64,000 nt of DNA from assembly GCA_016165875.1 (NCBI GenBank), contig JABBOT010000080.1, positions 14,662,133 through 14,726,132 on the forward strand, read 5' to 3'. The position numbers and the translations under genes were made by a program. This document shows, in pieces, positions 24,301 through 34,200 of the stretch; position 1 is the first letter of the stretch; every line of letters starts with the position of its first letter. This stretch comes from Acanthopleura granulata (Eukaryota; Mollusca; Polyplacophora; Chitonida; Chitonidae). The notes under the pieces are model-generated. The model was not told where the DNA came from. It did not search any database and saw nothing but the letters and a program-made list of their open reading frames with translations.

Positions 24301-26528
24301 ACTGCCTACAATTTTTCACTGGATGTCCAAATATTTGGCGACACGGGACAAACACTTGACCACCTGATCTTCGAGTTAGAACAGTACCTTAACCTCAGCG
24401 AACTGGCCTTCCACAAGAGATATTACGAAGAGGACGAAATGGAGAAATTGTCCGCAGCCGTGACTAAGTCGTCGAAAGATTATCTTCTCTCAAAGTTTCA
24501 CTGGTACGAGAGCCTGGATTGGCCGTTAAAGGTGATCTCAAGTCGAAGGAGTAAATTCAGACAGCACTGGAAGGAATTCGTGGTCATCATTGCTAACATG
24601 CAAAGTAACGTTTTCAAGCTCAACGCCTCCTTGAATTTGATCGAAAAGTCTGTCCTCACCTACTTTGCTGAAATAATTCGCAAGGCCGTAGTGTACATAG
24701 AAGGTGGCAATATGACAAAACTAGAACTATCCAAAATATTTAACGGTGCTTTAACCCATGACGGTATCAACAGCTTGAAAGTGTTTGTTGCTTCGATACG
24801 CACACGGCAACAGGAAATAAACGACGATTGGTCTAGAATAGCCACAGCAGTGATCTCCCTTTGGCAAGACATTCTGGAGGACGAAGATTCTAAAGATTAT
24901 TATATTTTTAAAAATATCACCGCTTTCAGGCGAAATTTCACAGAGGTGTCACGGGAAATACAAACCGATTTTAACTCGAAAGCGAAAGAGACGAAACATT
25001 TGTTCGCTCAAAACGGTGATCGGATTTTTTACAAAAAACTTTACGACATCATGGGGCTGTTGGGGGATTTCGAGCAAGGAGCGAAGGTCAGCCCATCGTT
25101 CTTCAGGTAACAATAACACATGGAATCAGGCTAACTCTACAATGTTTGTATATCCCTTACTTAAAAATTATATGAAGAAGCCAGTCATATTTATGAAATT
25201 TGGGGTTTAGATTAAAGAGAGTTGTAAATAATTGTTTTATATGATTGGCCCTCGGCGCCGTAATTTTTCAGTTACACAAATGGCGCCAGGTTTATGTGTG
25301 GAGGAAACCATCGCCTTTAACATGCATGTACCAGGTAAACTTTCGGCCTTAAAGAATGCTGTGACCGAATTAGCGAGAGCTGTATTCGAACCTGGGACTC
25401 TAGATAGACATCACTGGGTGTTTTACGCCGTACTCGAGAATTTTTCATTTATGCGTCGGCGGCGGTAAGTGGTTGGACATAGCCTGGGGAAAGCCCATGA
25501 CCAAAAAACCCTGCTCCATTGCTCTGTGCTAGCGTTCTAACCCCATCGAACACTTTCCCATCGGTTACTTTAGAAAACATACTTCTCAAGCAACGATTTG
25601 AGGTCATCTCAGGTGAGATTACGTCATCCCTTTGGCTATTCCCACCCTCACCATCCACCCCCATTTCCACACTCCTACCAATAGATTACGATTCCATGCA
25701 GTTACTGTACAGAAAACCCGTTTCCTTAGCTGAAACACAAGTATTTTAACCTATTTGTGTCCCATTGTTTCTCTTCCTTTTGTAACTTCCGCTGCATTTT
25801 AAGTTTTTCATCTTTGCAGAGAAAACATGCTGAAGCTGGATATATTTTACAGAGAGTTGAGTTACGAACATGTCATGCAACTGACAGCGTACGACGAATT
25901 TGCCTTGATTTGTAAGTAATTTATATAGTGCTCTATACCTATTAATCATAAGTTCATATAGACCAAACTACAAGTGTTCGCTCAAGCAGATATTCAGAAA
26001 AAAGTATGTATGTTAAAAATCTATTTTCCAGCACTATGTATTTCAATAAATCCGACGACTCCCAGATCTGATATTTTTCAGTGCAGTGATATAAAATTAC
26101 CTTCGTTTCTTCTACAGGAAAGATGCAATGGCCGTTTTAATAAAATAGGAGAGACAGTCTCGTCCTGTCAGGCACGAGTTCGAATCTAGCACTCGTAGGA
26201 TTTATATACGATGGACCTATGTTATGTACGTTTGTCAGGTGGCTGGCTAGATCCGCCCTGCGCCCGAAACAAATACATCTGACCTGCGTTATTTAGGCTA
26301 AAAATCCTAGGCCTTAGAATAAACCCTAAGACATAAACGTCCTCTTCGATGTTCTAGGTATTTGCCATTTCCCTCATATCTTCAAATACCACTGATCTGT
26401 TTTCAGGTGATATTGGCGGTGCTTTTGGGTTATTCGTCGGTGCTAGTCTGTTGTCCCTCCTGGAAATCTTCGATTTCATCTTCACACATATCAGTCGACG
26501 TGCGAAAAAGAGGCCGGTTATAAGTTAA
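12371..26528 (+). CDS. DEG/ENaC-family sodium channel with giant ectodomain insertion
   Basis: Ten coding exons join in phase: 12371-12621, 15802-15969, 19605-19772, 20909-21039, 21450-21631, 22360-22513, 23188-23244, 23600-25106, 25820-25911 and 26407-26528. They total 2832 bases, or 943 residues plus TAA. An in-frame TGA precedes the ATG. Family hallmarks in order: the cytoplasmic HG gating motif (H70-G71, FHGIRF), TM1 at about 85-107, FPTITICN at 128-135, the first cysteine block ([13 protein letters not shown], then YGLCFTFNG), the GLRLTLN beta-strand region, the cysteine-rich core ([17 protein letters not shown]), CNCPVSC at 380-386, LDIFYREL, and TM2 with the selectivity-filter motif GAS at 915-917. 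Members of this family are trimeric cation channels gated by protons, peptides or force. Exon 8 adds about 470 residues where relatives have a short linker, so the protein is far longer than the usual 500-700. The ligand and subfamily (ASIC, FMRFamide-gated or other) cannot be assigned here. Confidence 0.95.
13000..13610. mobile_element. Foldback/MITE-like element with long inverted arms
   Basis: Two arms of about 145 bases are inverted copies of each other: roughly 13000-13150 and 13465-13605. The best-conserved core is CTTTACTAACACGTTAATGT on the left, with its reverse complement (ACATTAACGTGTTGGTAAAG) on the right. Similarity continues outward (ACACGCCAAATAA against ACACATCAAATAA) and inward (GATGTAGGC). 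The 310-base AT-rich centre has no coding capacity. It lies in intron 1 of the channel gene. This is the form of a non-autonomous DNA transposon. No target-site duplication was established. Confidence 0.7.
16130..16850. repeat. Degenerate tandem repeat in channel intron 2
   Basis: About seven imperfect units of roughly 50-60 bases run from 16130 to 16500. Each contains GGTAATACCAAAGGATCA, CCATACGGGTCAT and AGGAACC. From 16500 to about 16850 the pattern decays into shorter units around TCATGACAAAGGAACAGT. A G9 homopolymer stretch lies just upstream near 16084. Confidence 0.75.
18425..18620 (+). repeat. tRNA-derived SINE-like element
   Basis: A perfect Pol III B box (GGTTCGAATCC, 18457-18467) is preceded at the right distance by an A-box-like stretch (TGGCTCGGCAATTGG near 18434). 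Downstream sequence (CCAGCTCTGGCC and so on) is shared with other copies in the window. It ends in a degenerate tail containing a C9-10 run. It lies in intron 2 of the channel gene. Confidence 0.65.
19310..19590. repeat. CAAT/CAGT simple repeat beside an exon
   Basis: Degenerate tetranucleotide repeat of TCAATCAATCAGTCAGTCA type filling about 280 bases. It ends only about 15 bases before the 3' splice site of channel exon 3 (acceptor AG at 19603-19604), so part of it occupies the branch-point region. Confidence 0.85.
20390..20605 (+). repeat. SINE-like copy, degenerate
   Basis: Has the SINE-like layout found elsewhere in the window: a B-box-like stretch (GTTTCAAATCC), a central block resembling other copies (GTTACCCTCTCCTGGTTTTC) and a TAAATAAATA tail. 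It lies in intron 3 of the channel gene. Confidence 0.5.
21270..21400 (-). repeat. SINE-like tail fragment, reversed
   Basis: TTAACACCATACC, TTCAAGAATTTTACACTGAT and ACCATGACGGTCAG match the reverse complement of the conserved 3' part of the window's SINE-like family. Just before it, 21165-21260 holds four or five short copies of a CAGATACAACTGTCCT-like motif. Confidence 0.5.
22800..22996 (+). repeat. SINE-like copy
   Basis: A B-box-like CACTCGAATCCAGCTC is followed by the family centre and the conserved end (CTGACCGCCG, GGCGTTAAACACC) and an ATCAATCAATAAA tail. It lies in intron 6 of the channel gene. Confidence 0.65.
25405..25530 (-). repeat. SINE-like copy, reversed
   Basis: GTGTTTTACGCCGTACTCGA at 25418 onward is the reverse complement of the conserved family end. 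It is followed by a reversed copy of the central block (GCCTGGGGAAAGCCCATGAC). It lies in intron 8 of the channel gene. Confidence 0.65.
26130..26300 (+). repeat. tRNA-like SINE head
   Basis: GAGTTCGAATCTAGCAC at 26176 onward is a near-perfect B box, with a weak A-box-like stretch about 30 bases upstream. The body differs from the main SINE-like family here, so it may be a second family. It lies in the last intron of the channel gene. Confidence 0.45.
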
Positions 26529-26534
26529 CAGTTT

Positions 26535-27240
26535 GCCAGGTACAAGATGAAGAGCAGCTGGCTACATCGAACTAGTTTGGTAGCTTAGAAGTTGCCAGCT
26601 CAGATGTTGGATGGCAACTGGACGCGTGAAAGGCCTTTGATAGCACAGAAGCTGACAATTCCCCGGTTGGATGTTGAAGGGCAACTGATTGCCCTGAAGT
26701 TCTTTGGTAATTTAAAAAGCTGACAGACAAGGATTGTAAGCAGGAGACGAGCTGGCTGTACGACAAGCCTTTGGTAACTTAGAAGGTGACAGCTTGCAGG
26801 TTACAAGACGAAGAGCAGCTATTAACATTGAAACATTTTGGTAGCTTAGAAGTTGGCAGCTCACATGTTAGAGGTTAAAGGGCAACTGGCGTATGAAAGG
26901 CCTTTGGCAGCAAAGAAGTTCACCATTCCCCGGTCTGATCCTGAAGGGCAACTAGTTCCATGGATGCCCTTTGGTAACTTAGAAGCTGACAGACAAGGGA
27001 TGCAAGCGAAAGGGCAACTGACTATTTAACGAGCCTTTGGCAACTTACAAGTTCACATTTCGAAAGTTACAAGATGAAAATTTACTGGTCGGATGCTGAG
27101 AGTAGCTGGTTGCACGGACGTAACTCAGAGGCTGACAGACAATGATTGTAAGCAGAAGGGCAACTGGCTACATGTCAAGTCTTTGGCAACTTACACGTTG
27201 ACAGTTTATCGGTTAGGAGCTGAAGGACATGTGCCTTAGA
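26535..27240. repeat. Degenerate tandem repeat in the channel 3' UTR
   Basis: Starting only a few bases after the channel stop codon, about ten imperfect units of roughly 60-75 bases repeat the phrases TTTGGTAGCTTAGAAGTTG, ACAGCTC and AAGGGCAACTGG. If the signal at 27797 is the polyadenylation site, the whole array is transcribed in the 3' UTR. Confidence 0.75.
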
Positions 27241-27796
27241 ATATCAGAGTCATTTGCCATAGAACCTGACAGGTACCAGTTACTGAAGCTTAACCAGCTA
27301 GATCAGGATCAGCGTCAGACATTGTGCACATTGCAATGGTGACGGAGCATTTGCCCGGATGCCATGATGTGATGTTGGGTAGTTTAATCTACCATGCATA
27401 ACATGAGAAATGTAGATTTTGGTTTTATATATATGTATGTATTAATACATTGTAAATCGGTGCTATTCCTATTGAACATTGTTGCCAAAATGGCAAGAAT
27501 GTGATTTCCAGTTCGGAAAGTGATGTTCAAAGCTTTACAATCAGACAACGGTGAAAATCTAACCGTAAAATCTGACAAGAGACGGTTAAATGAAAGCGGT
27601 GTGTAAAATGAAGCCGTTGAAATCGGACCACACAACCAAAAATTGTACCTTACGTACCTTCATTTGTTATTAACCGCTCTCGGACATAACATGCATTTAT
27701 TTACATTGTACTTGTATGCCTGTACACAAGGTAAAACCAATGCTACCTCACCACTGTTCAGAAACGGAAGAAGCTGTATCCTTCTGTTGGGTGACT

Positions 27797-27802
27797 AATA
27801 AA
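27797..27802 (+). terminator. Candidate polyadenylation signal of the channel gene
   Basis: First canonical AATAAA found downstream of the stop codon at 26528. It implies a 3' UTR of about 1.3 kb. The choice is positional only. Confidence 0.35.
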
Positions 27803-28529
27803 ATGTGATCATGAAGGATTCTGGAAGGATTGGTGCTGCTTGGACTTGATAATTGAAAGTGACAAATTCATGTTGTAAAATCGCTAAGTTTTGGCAAAAT
27901 TTTCAATGAGAGCTAACCCTTATTTCAAAATACATGTAGTTTTCTCTTTAAATGTCAATCGTTCTTTTTGTGGTAAGAAAAGTGGGGCTGTAACCTTATG
28001 CTTGGTACGAAACTGTCTTCGTTTTCGTCGGACCTATAAGAAGTAAACGCTTAAACATGTGGTACGTTGTCACAGAAATGAGATTGCGATTACTTTTTAC
28101 CGTAAATGCTCAACAGACATTATATAGAGTGTTCCCACGGACTGTAGAAGCCGAGATGTTAAAACACCCGCCTCATAAATGATCCGGGGACTATTCTCTT
28201 ACGATACAAATCAATAACTTCTGGCCAACAAATCACAGTGGACAGTTAAACTGCCGCATATTTACTTCAAAAACAATGATGCAAACATTATTTAAAAATT
28301 GGTAATGACCATACCAAACTGCACACATACACGTAACAAGTGTACATTTTTGGCCCCGGCCTCAAACAATCATCACTTGCTGTTTCACAGCAACCCAGAT
28401 ATTGGTAAACTTAAGTCTTTCAACGTTGTTACAAAAACAACAAAGAAATTGGCTCAATGGCAAAATCCATCCATCAACATCTATTAATTCTACACTGTGC
28501 AATCACAAATTGGAAAGTGCGCACGTTAA

Positions 28530-28759
28530 GGCCATCCTTAAAAATATATTTGTTGGGCTTAACCCAACAGAGCTACCAAAAAGGGCCCTACTCAAGTATT
28601 TTGATGAAATGTCATTTTTGTTTTTCTCTCCGTGTTAACTTCTTTAAAATCACTATCTTTTTCAAGACCAAGATTACAAAAAAGAATTTCCTACCGACTG
28701 ACCCTATGTTTTCTCATAGGGTTGGTTTATACCCAACAAACAGTTTTTTAAGGATGGCC
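28530..28759. mobile_element. MITE-like element with about 28-bp terminal inverted repeats
   Basis: The 230-base element begins GGCCATCCTTAAAAA and TTTGTTGGG. It ends with the inverted counterparts CCCAACAAA and TTTTTTAAGGATGGCC. The interior is AT-rich with no transposase. The flanks allow a TA duplication only if one or two terminal bases are discounted, so the superfamily is not assigned. It lies in the intergenic region between the channel gene and the IMD-like gene, which converge. Confidence 0.75.
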
Positions 28760-29019
28760 CCTACATGGATTTCAATCAAGACATGGAAGTCAGTACCCTC
28801 AAACGTTTTAGGCATGAAAGGTGGGATACATATGTACAAGAGCCACTACATGTGTGTACTTTAATTTGTTAGATCAAGAATACTTGGGCTTTCAATTAAT
28901 GTAGCACTGATTTCATACTATGCCTTACCAGTTTTACTCATGAAACAACTTAATGTATAATGTCATTGCGAATATCAATATTTACATAGCGAAGAGACTT
29001 GTAACAATCAAGCTGCAAA

Positions 29020-29068
29020 CAATAAATGGAAGTTAAAATAATGGAAGTTAAAATAATGGAAGTTAAAG
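29020..29068. repeat. Three copies of a 15-base unit
   Basis: ATGGAAGTTAAAATA is repeated three times in tandem, the last copy slightly changed. The stretch lies in the region downstream of the IMD-like gene, whose polyadenylation site was not located. Otherwise 27803-31245 shows no exon. Confidence 0.85.
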
Positions 29069-30869
29069 TACACATAACGTTACAAATGTTTACATCTGCT
29101 CTTGACAAAGAACAAAAACTCAAAAAAGAATAACTGTATACAAAGGACATGTCTATACAAGAAGGGGTCTGGCATTAGAATGATTACCTTTAGTTTTTAC
29201 ACCCCACTCCACTGAACAGTGAAGAAGTGTGGCACACCAAAACAAACCTACCCACAACTATGCCCAAACAGACTAACTGTACGGACACTTTAATTACAAG
29301 AAAATCACACGTACAAGAAAATAAAATATAAAATGACCTGGAGGAAACAGTTCCTTCACACAGACAGTCGTTTCTTTGCATGTCCACACTTGAGAATCGC
29401 ATGTACTCGCATAATAATTCACCCCAAAAAATCAGCTTAACCCCTTACAGCAATTCTTTGTACTCAAATCACAATATACTTAAAAGAAGAGGCAGCAAAT
29501 CAATAATGCACGGTTTAAAAAAAAAATCAAGACTTTTGCTTATTAATGACATAAAATTAAATTTTTCTGTCATGTCTGTTGCAAGGAAAACATACCTAAA
29601 CTTATGCGTTATATAGAAATCACACCTTCAATTTCGACGCAGCCATTGTTTGAGGCCGTGGCCGTTTGCCAATCAAAATTTTTTTTTTCGGTGAGGTATA
29701 GGACGCACCATAGCCTTTTTCCTCAATGCGAACAAATGTTAATACCACAGTGCTTTTTAAGTGATTTCTAACTAATGACAGGCACACAAATTAATATTCA
29801 TGAGTAAACAATTGACATTAACCTTATTTCATTTGACTAATAGTAAATTTTGAAGCTTTTCACTTTTTGCCCGTGTTTAAAATAGCATTCTATCACATCA
29901 GTAAAATGTTTAACCTAGGAAGCGTAGACCAGCCTTTTGAACAAAACGAACAAAGCAAGCAAGTTTCTCTTGCAGACAATCACCTATACAGCGTTCCTTG
30001 TGACACTCAGAATTGCCCAAATGAAGGTTGAACAGGTGATTATCAAAGATATCCTGTGTCTCTGTCAAATTAAAAACACAACTTTTAAAGTTTACTGCCA
30101 GAGTTCACACACACACATACACGCAAAAATAACATTACGTGATCTCAGGACGTATCCAGTGTACTAGGCTGAGGAAAAGAGATAAAGTTTTCTGCTTTCA
30201 GGTAGGGCTTCATCAAATCTGACCTTTTTTGCGATTGGCTCCTGTTGTGTGTTCAATGGTATGAAGCATTACGAAAACGCTGGACTGGTACAACATGACA
30301 AAGCCGAGGAGGATATAGCTCCATTAGTTTACAAAAAAAAAAAACAGATAAAAAAATATCTATATATTAATGTTTTCCCCTAAATTCCTGATGTGTTTGT
30401 AAGGAAATAAAAAAATTTGATATTTTGCGAAACTGGGCCTGCAGTCTTGTCCTTAACAGTCGGCCTTTTTTCTTTTTTTTGTGCATATATCTAAAGCCTG
30501 GGCAGGTCTTACTCATTGACCTTGAATATGGCTGCTCTTGCAAAACCATCTTGATGCACAAATTATTTAATGTTTTCCACAAAACAGCAATCACGTGAAA
30601 GTTTTGCACTTGGATAACAAAAAAAGGGCCACTTTTACGACTTGTAACAGTAATGTTCATTATTTGCTGCCTCTTCCTTTAATAGATTAATTAAACGAAA
30701 AACTTCATTCTTTGTAATTATCCAGCCCATACCCGCCCACCCTCTCATTAAGACTCCATAAGACAACAGGCCACATCTTTGGTTTCTTTCCATTTTCATA
30801 CAAAAATAATATGAGGAACGGTCCTGATTTTGTGTGTGTGTGTTCTACACTGGTATTAGGAAAATTTCA

Positions 30870-31080
30870 TTTGTTGGCAGCCAGCATTTTGGTGGGAGGA
30901 AACTGATCACAGCCCAGGGAAAACCCACCAGCATGCACAATGTCCTGACAGACCTTTCTCCCACAAACAGACAGGAAACCAGCATAAGCTGGACTTGAAC
31001 TCATATTGGTAAGAAGCACTCGAGTCTATATGCTGCACCAGCATGCTAAACACTGCCACAGAGGTAAGAATGGTATTAAA
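30870..31080 (-). repeat. SINE-like copy, reversed
   Basis: CAGCATTTTGGTGGGAGGAA, GGGAAAACCCACCAGCATGC and AAGCTGGACTTGAACTCAT are reverse-complement counterparts of the family's centre and B-box region. It lies just downstream of the last coding exon of the IMD-like gene and may be part of its 3' UTR. Confidence 0.65.
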
Positions 31081-31245
31081 TACACGTCTCATGTGACCTA
31101 GTGATTGAAATAAATTACTTTAACCAGTAGGTCAGAACCTTCCCCCCACCTCTACCACCCCCACCCCACACTACCCAACCTCACTAAAGATTGAATACAT
31201 ATAGATATACAAAATGTACAATACAACTTATGTTAAAATCAGATG

Positions 31246-34200
31246 TTAATGTCTTCTAACAAAAACTTTGCGTGCTACATCAATCATGCGTACAGAGATC
31301 AAAGCTTTGACCATCACTCCCACAGTGGCATTGACCCCCGATTTCTTCATCCAGCCTCGGACCATCTGGTATATAATCTCGTGCTGACCCTCTATGTGGT
31401 AATCATTCTTGTAATTGTCAAGCTGACCATCTAACAAGCCCAGTGCCCGGCCTGAAAACAGAAAATAATCTTGGTCAGGCCTTCAATCTACAGCTGTGAA
31501 ATCACACTCTCCCACCGGACTCCTGGAAGTATAACCACTATAGGTGTGCTATTACTGCACCCCTGTCAAAAGTGAATTCAAGTAATTGTTAGGTTTAAGT
31601 GTGCGAACCACACTCCCTGTTTTCAGCCAGGAGTGTGATATTCAAGCATTATCGCTTTTCATAATTAACTGCCCTGCTTAATTTGCTTAAGAACTACACG
31701 CAGGCAAAAAGGCTGACATCGTGTTACAGATTCAGCACTTGACAGTCCTCTCAATATGTAAAATGTCACTTCAAAGAGAGCATCCACTGTGTAATGATAC
31801 ATGTACCTGTGAGTCTATAGAAAGGTGAGATCTGACAGGCTCATTGTGGCAAGGCCTTACACTCTCCACAAAAGAAAGACCAATAATCAATAAGGTTGCA
31901 GCTCTTTCTAATTCTTCTGGAGCTCTATTTCAGAGCTCCTGCCAGGTACCTAGTTAACATACTGCAGGGAAAAATTCTTTAGTTGAGAGTTAAACACAAA
32001 TCACATTGATAGTCAAAGTGATAAATTATATAACCAATACTTTCACAGACTTTTCCAAAAACTATAAATCACCAAGCTGTATGAACTGAAGGGTGATTAG
32101 TTGGTGAGAAACTTGTGAAATTACATCAGATTTTTTACCTGTACCTTCACCTGATTTTTTTACCAACTTAGTGTGATTAGTTGGTGAAATATTTCATGAA
32201 ATTATCGGAAAATTATTTGTACATGCGGTGTTTTTGAGCCTAGACTTACCGAGTCTGCGCCAGCCAGAGCCCACATTGTCAGCCAAGCTGGTTGCATCAT
32301 GCGGCATGAGCATGGCTGAATTTTCTGCAAACACAATAAAAAAAAACGTATACTGTGCCATTCTCATGTCAAATATTTCTTCTGCTAGCAAAAACCTGTA
32401 AAGAGACCAATCAGTGCTTTGAAAGCAAACCACACAGTCCATGTACATGTACAGACTCTGACCGAATGGTTGACACTGGACAACCTTGACATGACAATGA
32501 TGACAGTCAGAAACCACTTAGAAGAGTGACGGTTTGTTTATTATTATAAACACTGAATACATACCTGATTCAGTTAGGCATTATTATCAAGTACAAGTTG
32601 TAACATCTATAAAGACTGAATTTCTCTACACACTCCACCTCGATGTGGTTTCACACAAACACATGTACTTGAACAAGGTGAAAATGCACAAAAAGAACAA
32701 TCCAAATGGTATGTAGTAGGCCTATATTTATACATTTAAAACTAGGAGGAAAATTCAGAACAGTTCATATCTGAATGATTGGAATGAATTACATTTAATA
32801 ATGTGCTAGTCACATTACGAATACTGGCAACCTTTCATAATCCAATCAAGCCAGTCAGAAAAACCCAGAGGCAAAAAACCTTCAACAGTTGAAACTGGAA
32901 AAGGCTCTGGAAACCAGTAACCAATTTGCCACTAATTCCTGTACAGGGCTCCAGGGAGAGTGTTGGTCCTCACTCATGGTTAAATTCATATATTAATAAA
33001 TTTTTAAATCAGGATTATAGGAAATCTGCCCTAGCCTAACCTTGAGGAGAGAACACGGTACAGTGTAACAAGAACAAACCTAGTAATCTTTTGATATCTT
33101 CGCCCATCTGTTGTGGTTTTGCTTGCTCTGGTTTCCGGCTGTTATAGCCATGATGGCCATAATTGTGATTTGTCACCACATGGGTTTCTCCGATGTGTAT
33201 ATTCTCACAATTAGTAAAGTTCTGGATATGAACACCACCTGAAAGAAAACACAGTAAGATTTACTTATTTATCCACACTTTATTTTTTATTTTTTAAATT
33301 ATTTATTTAATTGTTCTTGAACTCTATATTCAAGAATCTTTCACTAATATCACAGCAGGTCAATTTCATAAGTGTGGGAAACATCAGTGCCCAGAATAAA
33401 CCACTGCCCTTTGACAAGCGCTTGACAAACTTGCTAACTTAAGCCACAGTCAACCCCTATGAGTATAAGAGCGCAGGGTAATTTATCCCTGTCCTAAAAG
33501 AAAAGGATGAACATCCCTACACCTTTTCACACACACCCCAAAAATATGTGTTCTTTAACAAATTTGTGATTTTCATAGAAATGTAAAAAATAAAAATATG
33601 TTAGATATGAGTCTTTAGGAACACTCTGCTAATTCACTTAATAATGACTTGTTTGCTTCACTTTTGATATCATGGCATCCATCACAAGTACATACAGAAA
33701 AAAAATATTTTGTTCAAATATATGCATTGAATTTATTCAAGTGTCTTCATGTTTCTTTGTTTGACCTTGTGTAAGGCCTATCGCTGTCTGAGAGTTGAAC
33801 AAGCCATATGTTTATTATTTTTCTCTCCAACAGTGGTCTTCTTACAAACTTCAGAATTAAAACTTTCATGTTCTAGGAAGGTTAAAACTCAACCATAGTG
33901 AATCTCTTATGTTTTACAAATATACAAAGGATTACAGATTTTTATAAAGTTAAAATGAAGGATAGCACATGTTCTAAGTCTGCTAAGAAGGTTGGAAAAT
34001 ATTATGTTTATTTCCGTAAATCATTTTTTCTAACAGCTACTACAACAGTGGAAACTGACACGTGACCATCTTTCGTTGGCCAACATGAAACATATGCAGC
34101 CATTCTGTCTGGGCTGTGACATAATTGTTCCAAGCGTGGAACACTCTTGTCACCTGAAACTGTAGTAAGCTGCTAGGGTTGCAGTTGAAACTTAAGCATA

